32,231 bases of DNA from an uncultured Acetatifactor sp. (GTDB taxonomy: Bacteria > Bacillota > Clostridia > Lachnospirales > Lachnospiraceae). The stretch is taken from assembly GCA_910578215.1 (NCBI GenBank), contig CAJTPH010000042.1, positions 1 through 32,231 on the forward strand, given 5' to 3'. This document shows positions 6,769 through 14,004 of the stretch, piece after piece; position 1 is the stretch's first letter; each line of letters starts with the position of its first letter. The translations under genes and the position numbers were made by a program. Under the pieces are notes generated by a model. It worked only from the letters and a program-made list of their open reading frames with translations. It searched no databases and was not told the origin of the DNA.

Positions 6769-8568
6769 ATGGCAGAAAGCAGATTGATCGGAAGATATCC
6801 CGTTATCGGCATCCGTCCAACAATCGACGGAAGAAGAGGATATCTGAATGTAAGGGGGTCCCTGGAGGAACAGACCATGAATATGGCGCTGGCCGCCAAG
6901 GAGCTGTTTGAGAAAAATTTAAAGTACACAAACGGGGAGCCTGTCAGGGTGGTGGTCTCTCCCACCACCATCGGGCGGGTGGCAGAGGCGGCCCAGTGTG
7001 CGGATTACTTTTCCAGAGAGGGCGTGGCGGTCACGCTGACGGTGACGCCCTGCTGGTGTTACGGTGCGGAAACCATGGACATGGACCCCATGACCATCAA
7101 GGGCGTGTGGGGCTTTAACGGTACGGAGCGTCCCGGTGCGGTCTATCTTGCATCCGTGCTGGCAACCCACGCCCAGAAGGGACTGCCTGCATTCGGTATT
7201 TACGGGCAGGATGTGCAGGAGGCGGATGCAAGGGAGATTCCGGAGGATGTGACGGAGAAGCTTCTCCGCTTCGGGCGTGCGGCGGTGGCAGTGGCTACCA
7301 TGAGAGGTAAGTCCTATCTGCAGATCGGCTCCATATGTATGGGTATCGGCGGCTCGATTATCGATCCGGCATTTATCGAGGAATATCTGGGAATGCGTGT
7401 GGAATCCGTGGATGAGGTGGAGATTATCCGCCGCATGAGCGAGGGGATCTACGACGAGGAGGAATTCCAGAGAGCCTATAAATGGACCAGGGAGAACTGT
7501 AAGGAGGGCTTTGACAAGAATCCGCCCGAGGTGCAGAAGACTCCCGAGCAGAAGGAGGAGGACTGGAAGTTTGTGGTCAAGATGATGTGTATTATCAAGG
7601 ACCTGATGAACGGCAATTCCAGGCTTCCCAAGGGGTGCGAGGAGGAAATGTGCGGCCACAACGCGCTTGCGGCAGGCTTCCAGGGGCAGCGTCAGTGGAC
7701 GGATTTTTATCCCAACTGCGATTTTGCCGAGGCGCTTCTCAACAGCTCCTTTGACTGGAACGGCGCCAGAGAGCCCTATGTGCTGGCCACGGAAAACGAT
7801 GTGCTGAACGGTCTGGGCATGATGTTTATGAAGCTTCTGACAAACCGCGCGCAGATCTTTGCGGATGTGCGCACCTACTGGAGCGCGGACGCGGTCAGGA
7901 AGGCGGCGGGATACGAGCTGGAGGGCGTGGCGAAGGACTGCGGCGGCTTTATCCACCTGATCAATTCCGGTGCGGCGTGCCTGGATGCCTGCGGCAAGGC
8001 GGCGGACGGGGAAGGCAATGCCGTGATGAAGGAATGGTACGATGTGACTGGGGAGGATATGGACGCAATCCTGAAGGCCACCACATGGAATGCGGCGGAT
8101 TTCGGATATTTCAGAGGCGGCGGCTTCTCCTCCCGGTTTGTGACGGAGGCGCAGATGCCTGTGACCATGATTCGCCTGAACCTTGTAATGGGTCTGGGTC
8201 CCATGCTGCAGATTGCGGAGGGCTGGACGGTCAGGCTGCCTGACGAGGTGACGGACGTACTGTGGAAGCGCACGGATTATACATGGCCCTGCACATGGTT
8301 CGCGCCCAGATGCAACGGCAAGGAGGGACCTTTCAGGTCCGCTTATGACGTGATGAACAATTGGGGAGCTAACCACGGGGCAATCAGCTACGGGCATATC
8401 GGAGCTGACCTGATTACCATGTGCTCCATGCTGAGGATTCCCGTGAGCATGCACAATGTCCCTGAGGAGAAGATTTTCAGGCCCGCTTCCTTTAACGCCT
8501 TCGGCATGGATAAGGAAGGGCAGGATTTCAGGGCATGCGCCGCATACGGGCCCATGTACAGGGTATAA
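6769..8568 (+). CDS. fucI: L-fucose isomerase
   Basis: Cytoplasmic Mn2+-dependent aldose-ketose isomerase converting L-fucose to L-fuculose (also acts on D-arabinose), first intracellular step of fucose catabolism. The 599-aa length matches FucI. The metal-binding and catalytic residues known from E. coli (E337, D361, H528) correspond here to E342 (in ATENDVLNG), D366 (in ADVRTYW) and H536 (in WGANHGAISYGHIGAD), with the same 24-residue spacing between the first two. The N-terminus IGRYPVIGIRPTIDGRRGYLNVR is typical. The ribosome binding site is GAAGG before AAGCTT-ATG. fucU follows after 14 nt. No fuculokinase, aldolase or fucose permease is present in the window, so the rest of the pathway must be elsewhere. 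Confidence 0.97.
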   Translation: MAESRLIGRYPVIGIRPTIDGRRGYLNVRGSLEEQTMNMALAAKELFEKNLKYTNGEPVRVVVSPTTIGRVAEAAQCADYFSREGVAVTLTVTPCWCYGAETMDMDPMTIKGVWGFNGTERPGAVYLASVLATHAQKGLPAFGIYGQDVQEADAREIPEDVTEKLLRFGRAAVAVATMRGKSYLQIGSICMGIGGSIIDPAFIEEYLGMRVESVDEVEIIRRMSEGIYDEEEFQRAYKWTRENCKEGFDKNPPEVQKTPEQKEEDWKFVVKMMCIIKDLMNGNSRLPKGCEEEMCGHNALAAGFQGQRQWTDFYPNCDFAEALLNSSFDWNGAREPYVLATENDVLNGLGMMFMKLLTNRAQIFADVRTYWSADAVRKAAGYELEGVAKDCGGFIHLINSGAACLDACGKAADGEGNAVMKEWYDVTGEDMDAILKATTWNAADFGYFRGGGFSSRFVTEAQMPVTMIRLNLVMGLGPMLQIAEGWTVRLPDEVTDVLWKRTDYTWPCTWFAPRCNGKEGPFRSAYDVMNNWGANHGAISYGHIGADLITMCSMLRIPVSMHNVPEEKIFRPASFNAFGMDKEGQDFRACAAYGPMYRV

Positions 8569-8582
8569 AGGAGTCTGAATAT

Positions 8583-9017
8583 ATGTTAAAAGGAATTCCC
8601 AAAATACTGCCGCCGGAATTATTGAAGGTTCTGTGTGAGATGGGGCACGGAGACCGCCTGGTCATTGCCGACGGCAATTTCCCTTCCGAGAGTATAGGGA
8701 GGAACGCAAGAGTGATTCGTATGGACGGACACGGGTGCACAGAGGTGTTAAAGGCGATTCTGCAGCTTTTTCCCCTGGATACCTATGTGGAGAAGCCGGT
8801 TCACCTGATGGAGGTGGTGCCCGGGGATCAGGTGGGGACGCCTATTTGGAAGGAGTACGAGGCCTGCATCGCCGCGGAGGACAGCAGAGGCGCCAGTGCC
8901 GTAGGGTATTTGGAACGGTTTGCCTTTTATGAGAAGGCCGGGACGGCATATGCGGTGATTGCCACCGGAGAATCGGCGCTGTATGCAAATGTGATGCTGC
9001 AGAAGGGCGTAGTGTGA
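8583..9017 (+). CDS. fucU: L-fucose mutarotase
   Basis: RbsD/FucU family enzyme of 144 aa that interconverts alpha- and beta-L-fucose and so supplies the anomer used by the isomerase. Family hallmarks are the N-terminus MLKGIPKILPPELLKVLCEMGHGD, with the catalytic histidine at position 22, VIADGNFP, and the C-terminal YAVIATGE. The ATG at 8583 has AAAGGAG upstream and starts 14 nt after the fucI stop; the frame is open further upstream, but that extension would overlap fucI. The two genes form an operon. Confidence 0.95.
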   Translation: MLKGIPKILPPELLKVLCEMGHGDRLVIADGNFPSESIGRNARVIRMDGHGCTEVLKAILQLFPLDTYVEKPVHLMEVVPGDQVGTPIWKEYEACIAAEDSRGASAVGYLERFAFYEKAGTAYAVIATGESALYANVMLQKGVV

Positions 9018-9042
9018 GAAGAATGTCCGATGTTCAGGGCAG

Positions 9043-9058
9043 CTTCTGCGCGCAGAAG
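9043..9058. terminator. palindrome between convergent fucU and araC-type genes
   Basis: CTTCTGCGCGCAGAAG is a perfect 16-bp palindrome in the 43-bp gap between the convergent stops. It has no T-run, so a role in termination is only inferred from position. Confidence 0.35.
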
Positions 9059-9060
9059 AC

Positions 9061-9978
9061 CTATTGCGGCTCTCTCATATTTTTGCGGTAGTCCCTGGGA
9101 CTCATTCCGTAATACCTGCGGAAGGCGGTGGAAAAATGCTCCAGTGAGGAGTATCCCAGCGCCTCCGCCACGGAAGAAACAGTTCGCTTTTTATCACCGA
9201 GAAGAATGGCAGCGGCCGACATACGGGCTTCTGCCTTTTTTTCCTGGAAGGATTTGTTGTAATAGCTCATAAGGAGCCGCTGGGTCTGGCGGGGGCTTAG
9301 GGAAAGCCGTCTTGCCAGCTCCTTCAGAGAGAGATTCTGGTATTCAAACAAAAAGTATTTTTCTATAACGATGGATTTATGGGCGGCGGAGCCGGCGCCG
9401 GGGGATTCCTGCACGGCGGCCTGAAGCTGCGCGCCCGCCTCTCCGCGATAATTCCGGACCATGTATATCACAAGCTGGGACAAGAGCAGCGTTACCTGAT
9501 TCTGCCAGCCGATGCCGCGGCGCTCAAGCTCCGAAAAGAGCAGCTGCATCAGGGTATAAATCCCCTGTGTGTCCTGCCCGAGCCAAAAGGGGGTGGAGCA
9601 GAAAGCGTTAAGCAGCGGGGACAGGGCTTTGCCCTTTGGCCGTTTGAGCTGCAAATAAATACAGTATTCCTGCATGGGAGCGCCCGCAAGGGAGGACTGG
9701 GCATGCTCCACATGGGGCCCTGTGACATAAAGGGTATTGGGCATAATATCATAGCAGCGTCCGTTTGCAAGCAGCCTGCCCTGGCCGCCGCCGATATAAT
9801 GAATCTCGTAGCAGCCGCTGCCGTGGCTGTGGGAGGGAATCGCCGTTGTCAGCTCCTCAAACACGATATTGGTGGGCTGAATACAGATTCCGTCTATGGT
9901 AAAATGTGTGTCAATATCACTGTAGGCTGTTTTCATTATAATTTTGCACCGCTTTCCGTATGTTTCAGGCATAATCAT
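9061..9978 (-). CDS. AraC family transcriptional regulator
   Basis: Regulator of 305 aa. The N-terminal half looks like a cupin ligand-binding domain (PSHSHGSGCYEIHYIGGGQGRLLANGRCYDIMPNTLYVTGPHVEHAQ). The C-terminal 100 residues hold the double HTH: NLSLKELARRLSLSPRQTQRLLMSYYNKSFQEKKAEARMSAA, then TVSSVAEALGYSSLEHFSTAFRRYYGMSPRDYRK. The start at 9978 has a weak AGGA 10 nt upstream; starts at 9972 or 9936 are possible. It is convergent with fucI-fucU and divergent from the metal permease operon. A role in sensing a sugar, perhaps fucose, is suggested by the neighbourhood but not shown. Confidence 0.92.
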   Translation of the reverse strand: MIMPETYGKRCKIIMKTAYSDIDTHFTIDGICIQPTNIVFEELTTAIPSHSHGSGCYEIHYIGGGQGRLLANGRCYDIMPNTLYVTGPHVEHAQSSLAGAPMQEYCIYLQLKRPKGKALSPLLNAFCSTPFWLGQDTQGIYTLMQLLFSELERRGIGWQNQVTLLLSQLVIYMVRNYRGEAGAQLQAAVQESPGAGSAAHKSIVIEKYFLFEYQNLSLKELARRLSLSPRQTQRLLMSYYNKSFQEKKAEARMSAAAILLGDKKRTVSSVAEALGYSSLEHFSTAFRRYYGMSPRDYRKNMREPQ

Positions 9979-10027
9979 TATATATTAGTCCTGTGCGGGG
10001 GAAAAGGGGGTTTTGTAAAAAAGCTGC

Positions 10028-10088
10028 TTGACAAACCTGTGAAAGCAAAGTATGATATCCGACAGATGCAAATGAATTGCATTTGCAT
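10028..10088 (+). promoter_or_regulatory. promoter with Fur-family-like operator
   Basis: TTGACA (10028-10033), a 17-bp spacer and TATGAT (10051-10056) form a strong SigA promoter. Around the expected start site lies a perfect inverted repeat, ATGCAAATG (10066-10074) and CATTTGCAT (10080-10088) separated by AATTG. Its AT-rich palindrome and position suit binding by the Fur-family protein encoded as second gene of this operon. Confidence 0.8.
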
Positions 10089-10108
10089 TTAGAACAGGAG
10101 TGGATTTT

Positions 10109-10948
10109 ATGCTGGATGCGATTTTGGACGCTTTGCTGGATTCGGTGAAGCTGGTCCCCTTTTTGTTTATGACCTATGTAATAATGGAATATCTGGAGCA
10201 TAAGACCGGTGACGGTACCCGGAGGCTGATCAAAAAAGCGGGGAGCTTCGGACCGGTAATAGGAGGCTTGCTGGGCATTGCGCCTCAGTGCGGCTTTTCT
10301 GCGGCGGCATCCAACCTTTATGCCGGGAGAATGATCACGCTGGGCACCCTGCTGGCAATTTATCTGTCCACCTCAGACGAAATGCTTCCTATCCTGATCT
10401 CCGAGCATGCGCCGCTGGAGGTGATTCTGAAGATTCTTCTGGCAAAGGCCGTTATCGGCTGTCTGGCGGGTGCGGCAGTTGATTTCCTGCTGCGAAGGAG
10501 GAAACAGGAGGAGCATAACCATATCCACGAGATCTGCGAGCACGAGCATTGTCACTGCGAACGGGGAATTTTCTGGTCCGCGCTGACACATACGGCAAAA
10601 ATCACGCTTTTTGTCTTTTTTATCGGCATTGGTTTAAATATAATATTGTATTTTGTGGGCGACGGAGCGCTGTCTAATCTGATTCTAAATCACAGGATAC
10701 TGGGCCCCATGCTGGCGGGCCTGGTGGGGCTGATTCCCAACTGTGCGGGCTCTGTGGTGATCACACAGCTTTATCTTCAGGGAGCGCTGGAGTTCGGAGG
10801 CGCTATGGCGGGACTTTTGACCGGAAGCGGCGTAGGGCTTCTGGTGCTTTTTCGGGTGAATCCCGATAGAAAAGAGAGCTTAAGGATTCTTGGGCTTTTG
10901 TACGGGATAGGCGTTTTTGCCGGTATTTTGGCAGGGCTGGCGCCGTAG
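10109..10948 (+). CDS. putative heavy-metal/manganese permease, ArsP_2-type
   Basis: Integral membrane protein of 279 aa resembling the putative 10-TM heavy-metal exporter family (PF11449, ArsP_2). Two repeated halves each carry a loop motif with cysteine: GIAPQCGFSAAASNLYAGR and GLIPNCAGSVVITQLYLQG. Between them a His/Cys/Glu-rich cytoplasmic or periplasmic loop (EEHNHIHEICEHEHCHCERG, about residues 129-148) is a likely metal-binding sensor. The ATG at 10109 is chosen because AGGAG lies 8 nt upstream; the GTG at 10100 overlaps that AGGAG. It is cotranscribed with a Fur-family gene behind a Fur-like operator, so it should be controlled by metal supply. Which metal (Mn, Zn, Fe) and which direction are not clear. 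Confidence 0.85.
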   Translation: MLDAILDALLDSVKLVPFLFMTYVIMEYLEHKTGDGTRRLIKKAGSFGPVIGGLLGIAPQCGFSAAASNLYAGRMITLGTLLAIYLSTSDEMLPILISEHAPLEVILKILLAKAVIGCLAGAAVDFLLRRRKQEEHNHIHEICEHEHCHCERGIFWSALTHTAKITLFVFFIGIGLNIILYFVGDGALSNLILNHRILGPMLAGLVGLIPNCAGSVVITQLYLQGALEFGGAMAGLLTGSGVGLLVLFRVNPDRKESLRILGLLYGIGVFAGILAGLAP

Positions 10949-11024
10949 GCGCGGCGTTTTATTGACTGCCCTGCCTGTGCCGGGCTTTTGAGATTCTGCA
11001 GTTTGGAATTAAGGGAGTTTTATT

Positions 11025-11501
11025 ATGAAACAAAAGCAGAAAGCAGACCAGCAAAACAGCGCTGCCGCAGACGGCGGCGCGGCAATGGAATATCCAAGGG
11101 TCCCGGGGCTGAAGTGGACGAGACAGCGAAAGAGCGTCTACAGGGTCCTTTGGGAGGCATCGGAGCCCCTGAATGCCATTCAGATATATAATCTGGCGGA
11201 GAGAGACGCCCGGGCGGAAGAATATGCAGTATCCACTGTTTATCGGATTCTTGCGGTGTTTGAGGAGAAGGGGCTGGTGGAAAAAAACGTCTGGATGGGG
11301 GACGGCACTGTGGCATATGCCTTGAACAGAGGCTTGCATACTCATTATGCGGTCTGTCTGGAATGCCACAGAAGGATTCCTCTGCAGGGCTGCCCTTTTG
11401 CCCATGTGCACATGGACTCCGCTGCGGAGGGCTTTACCGTTACCGGTCACAAGCTGGAATTATATGGGTACTGCAGGGAATGCCGGAACGGGCAGCCGTA
11501 G
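11025..11501 (+). CDS. Fur family metalloregulator
   Basis: Ferric-uptake-regulator family repressor of 158 aa. The winged helix covers residues 25-95 (TRQRKSVYRVLWEASEPLNAIQIYNLAE, then AVSTVYRILAVFEEKGLVEK). The dimerisation and metal domain has HTHYAVCLECHRR and CRECRNG, the two CxxC pairs that bind structural zinc, plus CPFAHVHM. The TVYRxL helix is the DNA-reading helix. Sequence style is closer to Zur/Fur than PerR, but the metal cannot be assigned. AAGGGAG precedes the ATG. It follows the permease by 76 nt and probably represses the operon through the inverted repeat at 10066-10088. Confidence 0.9.
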   Translation: MKQKQKADQQNSAAADGGAAMEYPRVPGLKWTRQRKSVYRVLWEASEPLNAIQIYNLAERDARAEEYAVSTVYRILAVFEEKGLVEKNVWMGDGTVAYALNRGLHTHYAVCLECHRRIPLQGCPFAHVHMDSAAEGFTVTGHKLELYGYCRECRNGQP

Positions 11502-11623
11502 ATTGCAGGCTGCTGAGAGGGCTTTGCTTCAGCCCTTTTACAGGAAATAAGCGCGGTCTGCCCTGTATTTGGCATATTCAGTCACAAAACTTTAATAAAT
11601 CTAAAATTTTTTTAAAAATACTC

Positions 11624-11652
11624 TTGCTTTTTTTTTCAAAGTATACTATAAT
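11624..11652 (+). promoter_or_regulatory. tRNA-Lys promoter
   Basis: TTGCTT (11624-11629), a 17-bp spacer and TATAAT (11647-11652), about 45 nt upstream of the mature tRNA. A/T-rich sequence upstream (11590-11622) may act as an UP element. The rest of 11502-11623 shows no gene. Confidence 0.75.
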
Positions 11653-11697
11653 ATCCCTTGTCATTCGGAAAGAGTGACAGGCACCACAAGAAAAGCT

Positions 11698-11770
11698 GCA
11701 CCGCTAGCTCAGCTGGTAGAGCACCTGACTCTTAATCAGGGTGTCCAGGGTTCGAGCCCCTGGCGGTGCA
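11698..11770 (+). tRNA. tRNA-Lys(CTT)
   Basis: A 73-nt cloverleaf. The acceptor stem GCACCGC pairs with GCGGTGC, with discriminator A. The D arm has AGCTCAGCTGGTAGAGC. The anticodon stem CCTGA/TCAGG encloses loop CTCTTAA with anticodon CTT at 11731-11733. The T arm has GGTTCGAGCCCC. The CCA end is not encoded. It decodes AAG lysine codons. Confidence 0.97.
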
Positions 11771-11796
11771 TTGAAGGACTGACTTTTGGGACACAG

Positions 11797-11821
11797 GAGC
11801 CCGGGGGTTGGTTCTTTTTTT
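11797..11821 (+). terminator. intrinsic terminator after tRNA-Lys
   Basis: GAGCC (11797-11801) pairs with GGTTC (11810-11814), including one G-U pair, and is followed by seven T residues (11815-11821). Confidence 0.7.
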
Positions 11822-11947
11822 GTGCGTTTTTGGAGATGAAGTGAGTAAAGAGTCTATTTCTCAGTGGGTTAAAGGTTTGGCGCAGTATTGGTCGTGTGAA
11901 GGTCTCAGGAACACATAATGTTTCAAGTTGTAAAAGGATAATATACC

Positions 11948-12349
11948 CTAAAATATGTTATCTTTTTCTGCTGTATCTTTCTGCATTGTCTCCAGAGCCT
12001 GCCTTTTTGATAGGTCACACAGTCTTGAAATATCCTTTATTATTTGGAGAATCAACAGTTTTTCTTCCTCGCTTTTGTCACTAATCTGAGTAATAATCTG
12101 CATAGATATAGCGTCCTCTGACTTTTCAGGAACAGGGGACGAGGAAAAAAAGTTGCTTAGACTAATATTTAATTGATTACATATCTGCTCAATTACTTTC
12201 ACAGTTGGGTTTTTTAGGTTCCTCTCCAGCAAGCCAAGATAGGTCGTGGTAATATTTGCCCGTAATGCAAGCTTTTCCTGGCTTAATCCGCTATTTACCC
12301 TTAATTCGTGAATTCGTTCACCTATATTAAAATTAGTTTTCATTTCCAT
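11948..12349 (-). CDS. XRE-family helix-turn-helix regulator
   Basis: Regulator of 133 aa. The N-terminal HTH_3 domain (residues 8-66) has IGERIHELRVNSGLSQEKLALRANITTTYLGLLERNLKNPTVKVIEQICNQLNI, typical of phage-like and competence-type repressors. The C-terminal half is a charged helical region that may dimerise. A second ATG two codons in (12343) is an equally good start. The region just upstream has three TATAGTT-type sites, one a perfect palindrome, suggesting autoregulation. The gene is AT-rich and lies next to tRNA-Lys, a common site for acquired DNA. No integrase is present. Confidence 0.88.
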   Translation of the reverse strand: MEMKTNFNIGERIHELRVNSGLSQEKLALRANITTTYLGLLERNLKNPTVKVIEQICNQLNISLSNFFSSSPVPEKSEDAISMQIITQISDKSEEEKLLILQIIKDISRLCDLSKRQALETMQKDTAEKDNIF

Positions 12350-12352
12350 AAT

Positions 12353-12423
12353 TATAGTTTAGATTATTGACAATTTTTATTCAAACTGTTATAGTTATTT
12401 GTGAAAAAAGTAACTATAGTTAC
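12353..12423. promoter_or_regulatory. cluster of TATAGTT operators upstream of the XRE gene
   Basis: The perfect palindrome GTAACTATAGTTAC lies at 12410-12423. AACTGTTATAGTT (12384-12396) and TATAGTTT (12353-12360) repeat its half-site. They lie upstream of the minus-strand XRE gene and may be its autoregulatory operators. A clear -10/-35 pair could not be assigned. Confidence 0.5.
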
Positions 12424-12518
12424 CATGAAAAAACAAATACCTACCTGTTAAATGCCAATTCTATTAAAGTCTGAAAAATAATCAAATAAATTCTAGTAAG
12501 CAGAAAAAAAGCGTCTTA

Positions 12519-12547
12519 TTGACATAAACGGAAAATGAATTTATCAA
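12519..12547 (+). promoter_or_regulatory. putative promoter of the zinc-ribbon membrane gene
   Basis: TTGACA (12519-12524) and TATCAA (12542-12547) are 17 bp apart, about 95 bp upstream of the start codon. The -35 is perfect; the -10 is weak. Confidence 0.4.
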
Positions 12548-12640
12548 CAGTCATCTTATACAAAAAATTGACAGGCTAGTATTAAGCTCTTGGAGAGGAG
12601 CTAAAAACACTACTACTATTAATTATACGAGGGAAAAGCA

Positions 12641-13219
12641 ATGAAGTGTACAAAGTGTGGATCTGAAGTAAAAGCCGGTGCTTTTTGTTCAAGCTGTGGA
12701 AATAAGTTATTCCAAAACCAATTCATAGCTTCAGGAACAAAGTTACAAAGTAATGATTTCACAAAGTTTGATTATAGCAAAAAAAATGTAATAGCACAGT
12801 GTATGTTTGCGGTAATTTATGGAATATACCTTATAGCTGCCATTATATGTTATTCTTTTGCAAAATTTAATGTTCATATCCGGGTCTCTAGATGGCAGTA
12901 TATTGCTTTTGATGATGACTTTATGGGGGCATTTTTTTTTGTAGCTGTAATGATGGTAATTTGTATAGCTGTATCTGTTATCAGATGTGTGGTATTTCGT
13001 AAGGTATGTTTGTGTGTTTATAGCCATAAGGTTACTGGGGTTTCGGCAAAAAATTTGTATTTTGCGACAGAAAGCTTTGAGATACAGTATTCTGAAATAA
13101 TTCATGTAAAGCAAAAGGGAAATTTAATTACAATTGAAACAGGGACTAAAGTTTATAAATGCGCAGTCCAGGATGCACAGAAAGCATACGAAATGATTTT
13201 AACTGCAAAAAATTCATGA
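12641..13219 (+). CDS. zinc-ribbon membrane protein
   Basis: Predicted membrane protein of 192 aa, function unknown. The N-terminal zinc ribbon has MKCTKCGSEVKAGAFCSSCGNKL (CxxC and CxxC, 11 residues between). Two transmembrane segments lie near residues 51-74 and 96-118. The C-terminal 75 residues, including KNLYFATESFEIQYSEIIHVKQKGNLITIETGTKVYKC, look like a small PH-like beta domain on the cytoplasmic side. GAGGG lies before the ATG. The AT-rich composition matches the neighbouring XRE gene and the following secreted-protein gene, so the three may form one acquired islet. Zinc-ribbon plus two TM segments is common in Clostridia without a known role. Confidence 0.75.
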   Translation: MKCTKCGSEVKAGAFCSSCGNKLFQNQFIASGTKLQSNDFTKFDYSKKNVIAQCMFAVIYGIYLIAAIICYSFAKFNVHIRVSRWQYIAFDDDFMGAFFFVAVMMVICIAVSVIRCVVFRKVCLCVYSHKVTGVSAKNLYFATESFEIQYSEIIHVKQKGNLITIETGTKVYKCAVQDAQKAYEMILTAKNS

Positions 13220-13349
13220 TGTAAAAGAGTTAATTATTTACTAAACTTTTTATGAAGGGTGGACGGGATATTTCATATACCAATTTGATCTCGGGGTGGG
13301 AAAGAGCTATGGATTATTTTAATAGAGACTATGAGGGGGGCGGCAATAA

Positions 13350-13805
13350 ATGTTTGGAAAAAAGGTTAAGTATGCAATGTGTTTTTTCGCTATAAGTATA
13401 GGGCTTTTTTGTGCGTGTTGTTTCCAAGAGGAACATATCCAACTGACGGAAGATCAGAAAGCAAGCTTAGAAATTATCTGTCAAAATGTAGATAAATGGG
13501 GTATTGAGTACCAGGGCAGCGGACATAGCTGGCCTGTGAACCGAGTATATATATCTGAACTTGATAATGGTATTACCCTGATGACAGTTGGCTATCTTGA
13601 CCCAAAAGGGTGGTCAGGCATGAACTTTTTTTGGGGGGTTCGCACTTATGCCATTACTGATAAAATATACTCTTACAAGACGGACCTGTCGCTTGAATGG
13701 AGCGCATTTGGCGTTGGTATTGATTTGAATAGCATGAGTGATGATGAGGTTCAAGCAGTAATTGAACAATCTTATCTAAAGTATTGCGAAGAAAACAAAC
13801 AGTAA
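13350..13805 (+). CDS. hypothetical exported protein
   Basis: Predicted 151-aa exported protein of unknown function. A Lys-containing N-terminus and hydrophobic core (YAMCFFAISIGLFCACC, to residue 24) form a signal peptide; the Cys-rich end is not a canonical lipobox but could still be lipidated. The mature part is acidic with several Trp and Tyr residues. GAGGGGGG lies about 9 nt before the ATG. It follows the zinc-ribbon gene by 130 bp and shares its low GC. No domain is recognised. Confidence 0.65.
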   Translation: MFGKKVKYAMCFFAISIGLFCACCFQEEHIQLTEDQKASLEIICQNVDKWGIEYQGSGHSWPVNRVYISELDNGITLMTVGYLDPKGWSGMNFFWGVRTYAITDKIYSYKTDLSLEWSAFGVGIDLNSMSDDEVQAVIEQSYLKYCEENKQ

Positions 13806-14004
13806 TTTCTTGTGGATGTATGGTCTGAGCTGTTACGATAAATTATCCATGATAGAAAAAATATGTCTTAATAGGCTTGCGTCTGCTTTGGGTAAATAGT
13901 AGAATAAGTGTATCACTGCAAAAAAAGCATGTCAGAACAGGGACATGCAATCTGTCCCTGATTGGCATGATTGGATTTTTACGGGGCAGACCCGGCGGAA
14001 AGGT

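Noticed and set aside
6919..8454. 511-codon open frame antisense to fucI
   Set aside because: It mirrors the codon bias of fucI, has no ribosome binding site and no recognisable domain; FucI on the plus strand is certain.
11841..11918. 25-codon GTG-started frame (SKESISQWVKGLAQYW...) after tRNA-Lys
   Set aside because: It has GGAG upstream but is very short, without signal peptide or known family; it may be a scrap of a former integrated element, not supportable as a gene.
11748..11947. Attachment-site duplication of the tRNA-Lys 3' end
   Set aside because: No second copy of the T-arm/acceptor sequence was found downstream in the window.
13252..13395. 47-codon frame beginning MKGGRDISYTNLISGW upstream of the exported protein
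   Set aside because: No ribosome binding site and it overlaps the better-supported start at 13350 in another frame.
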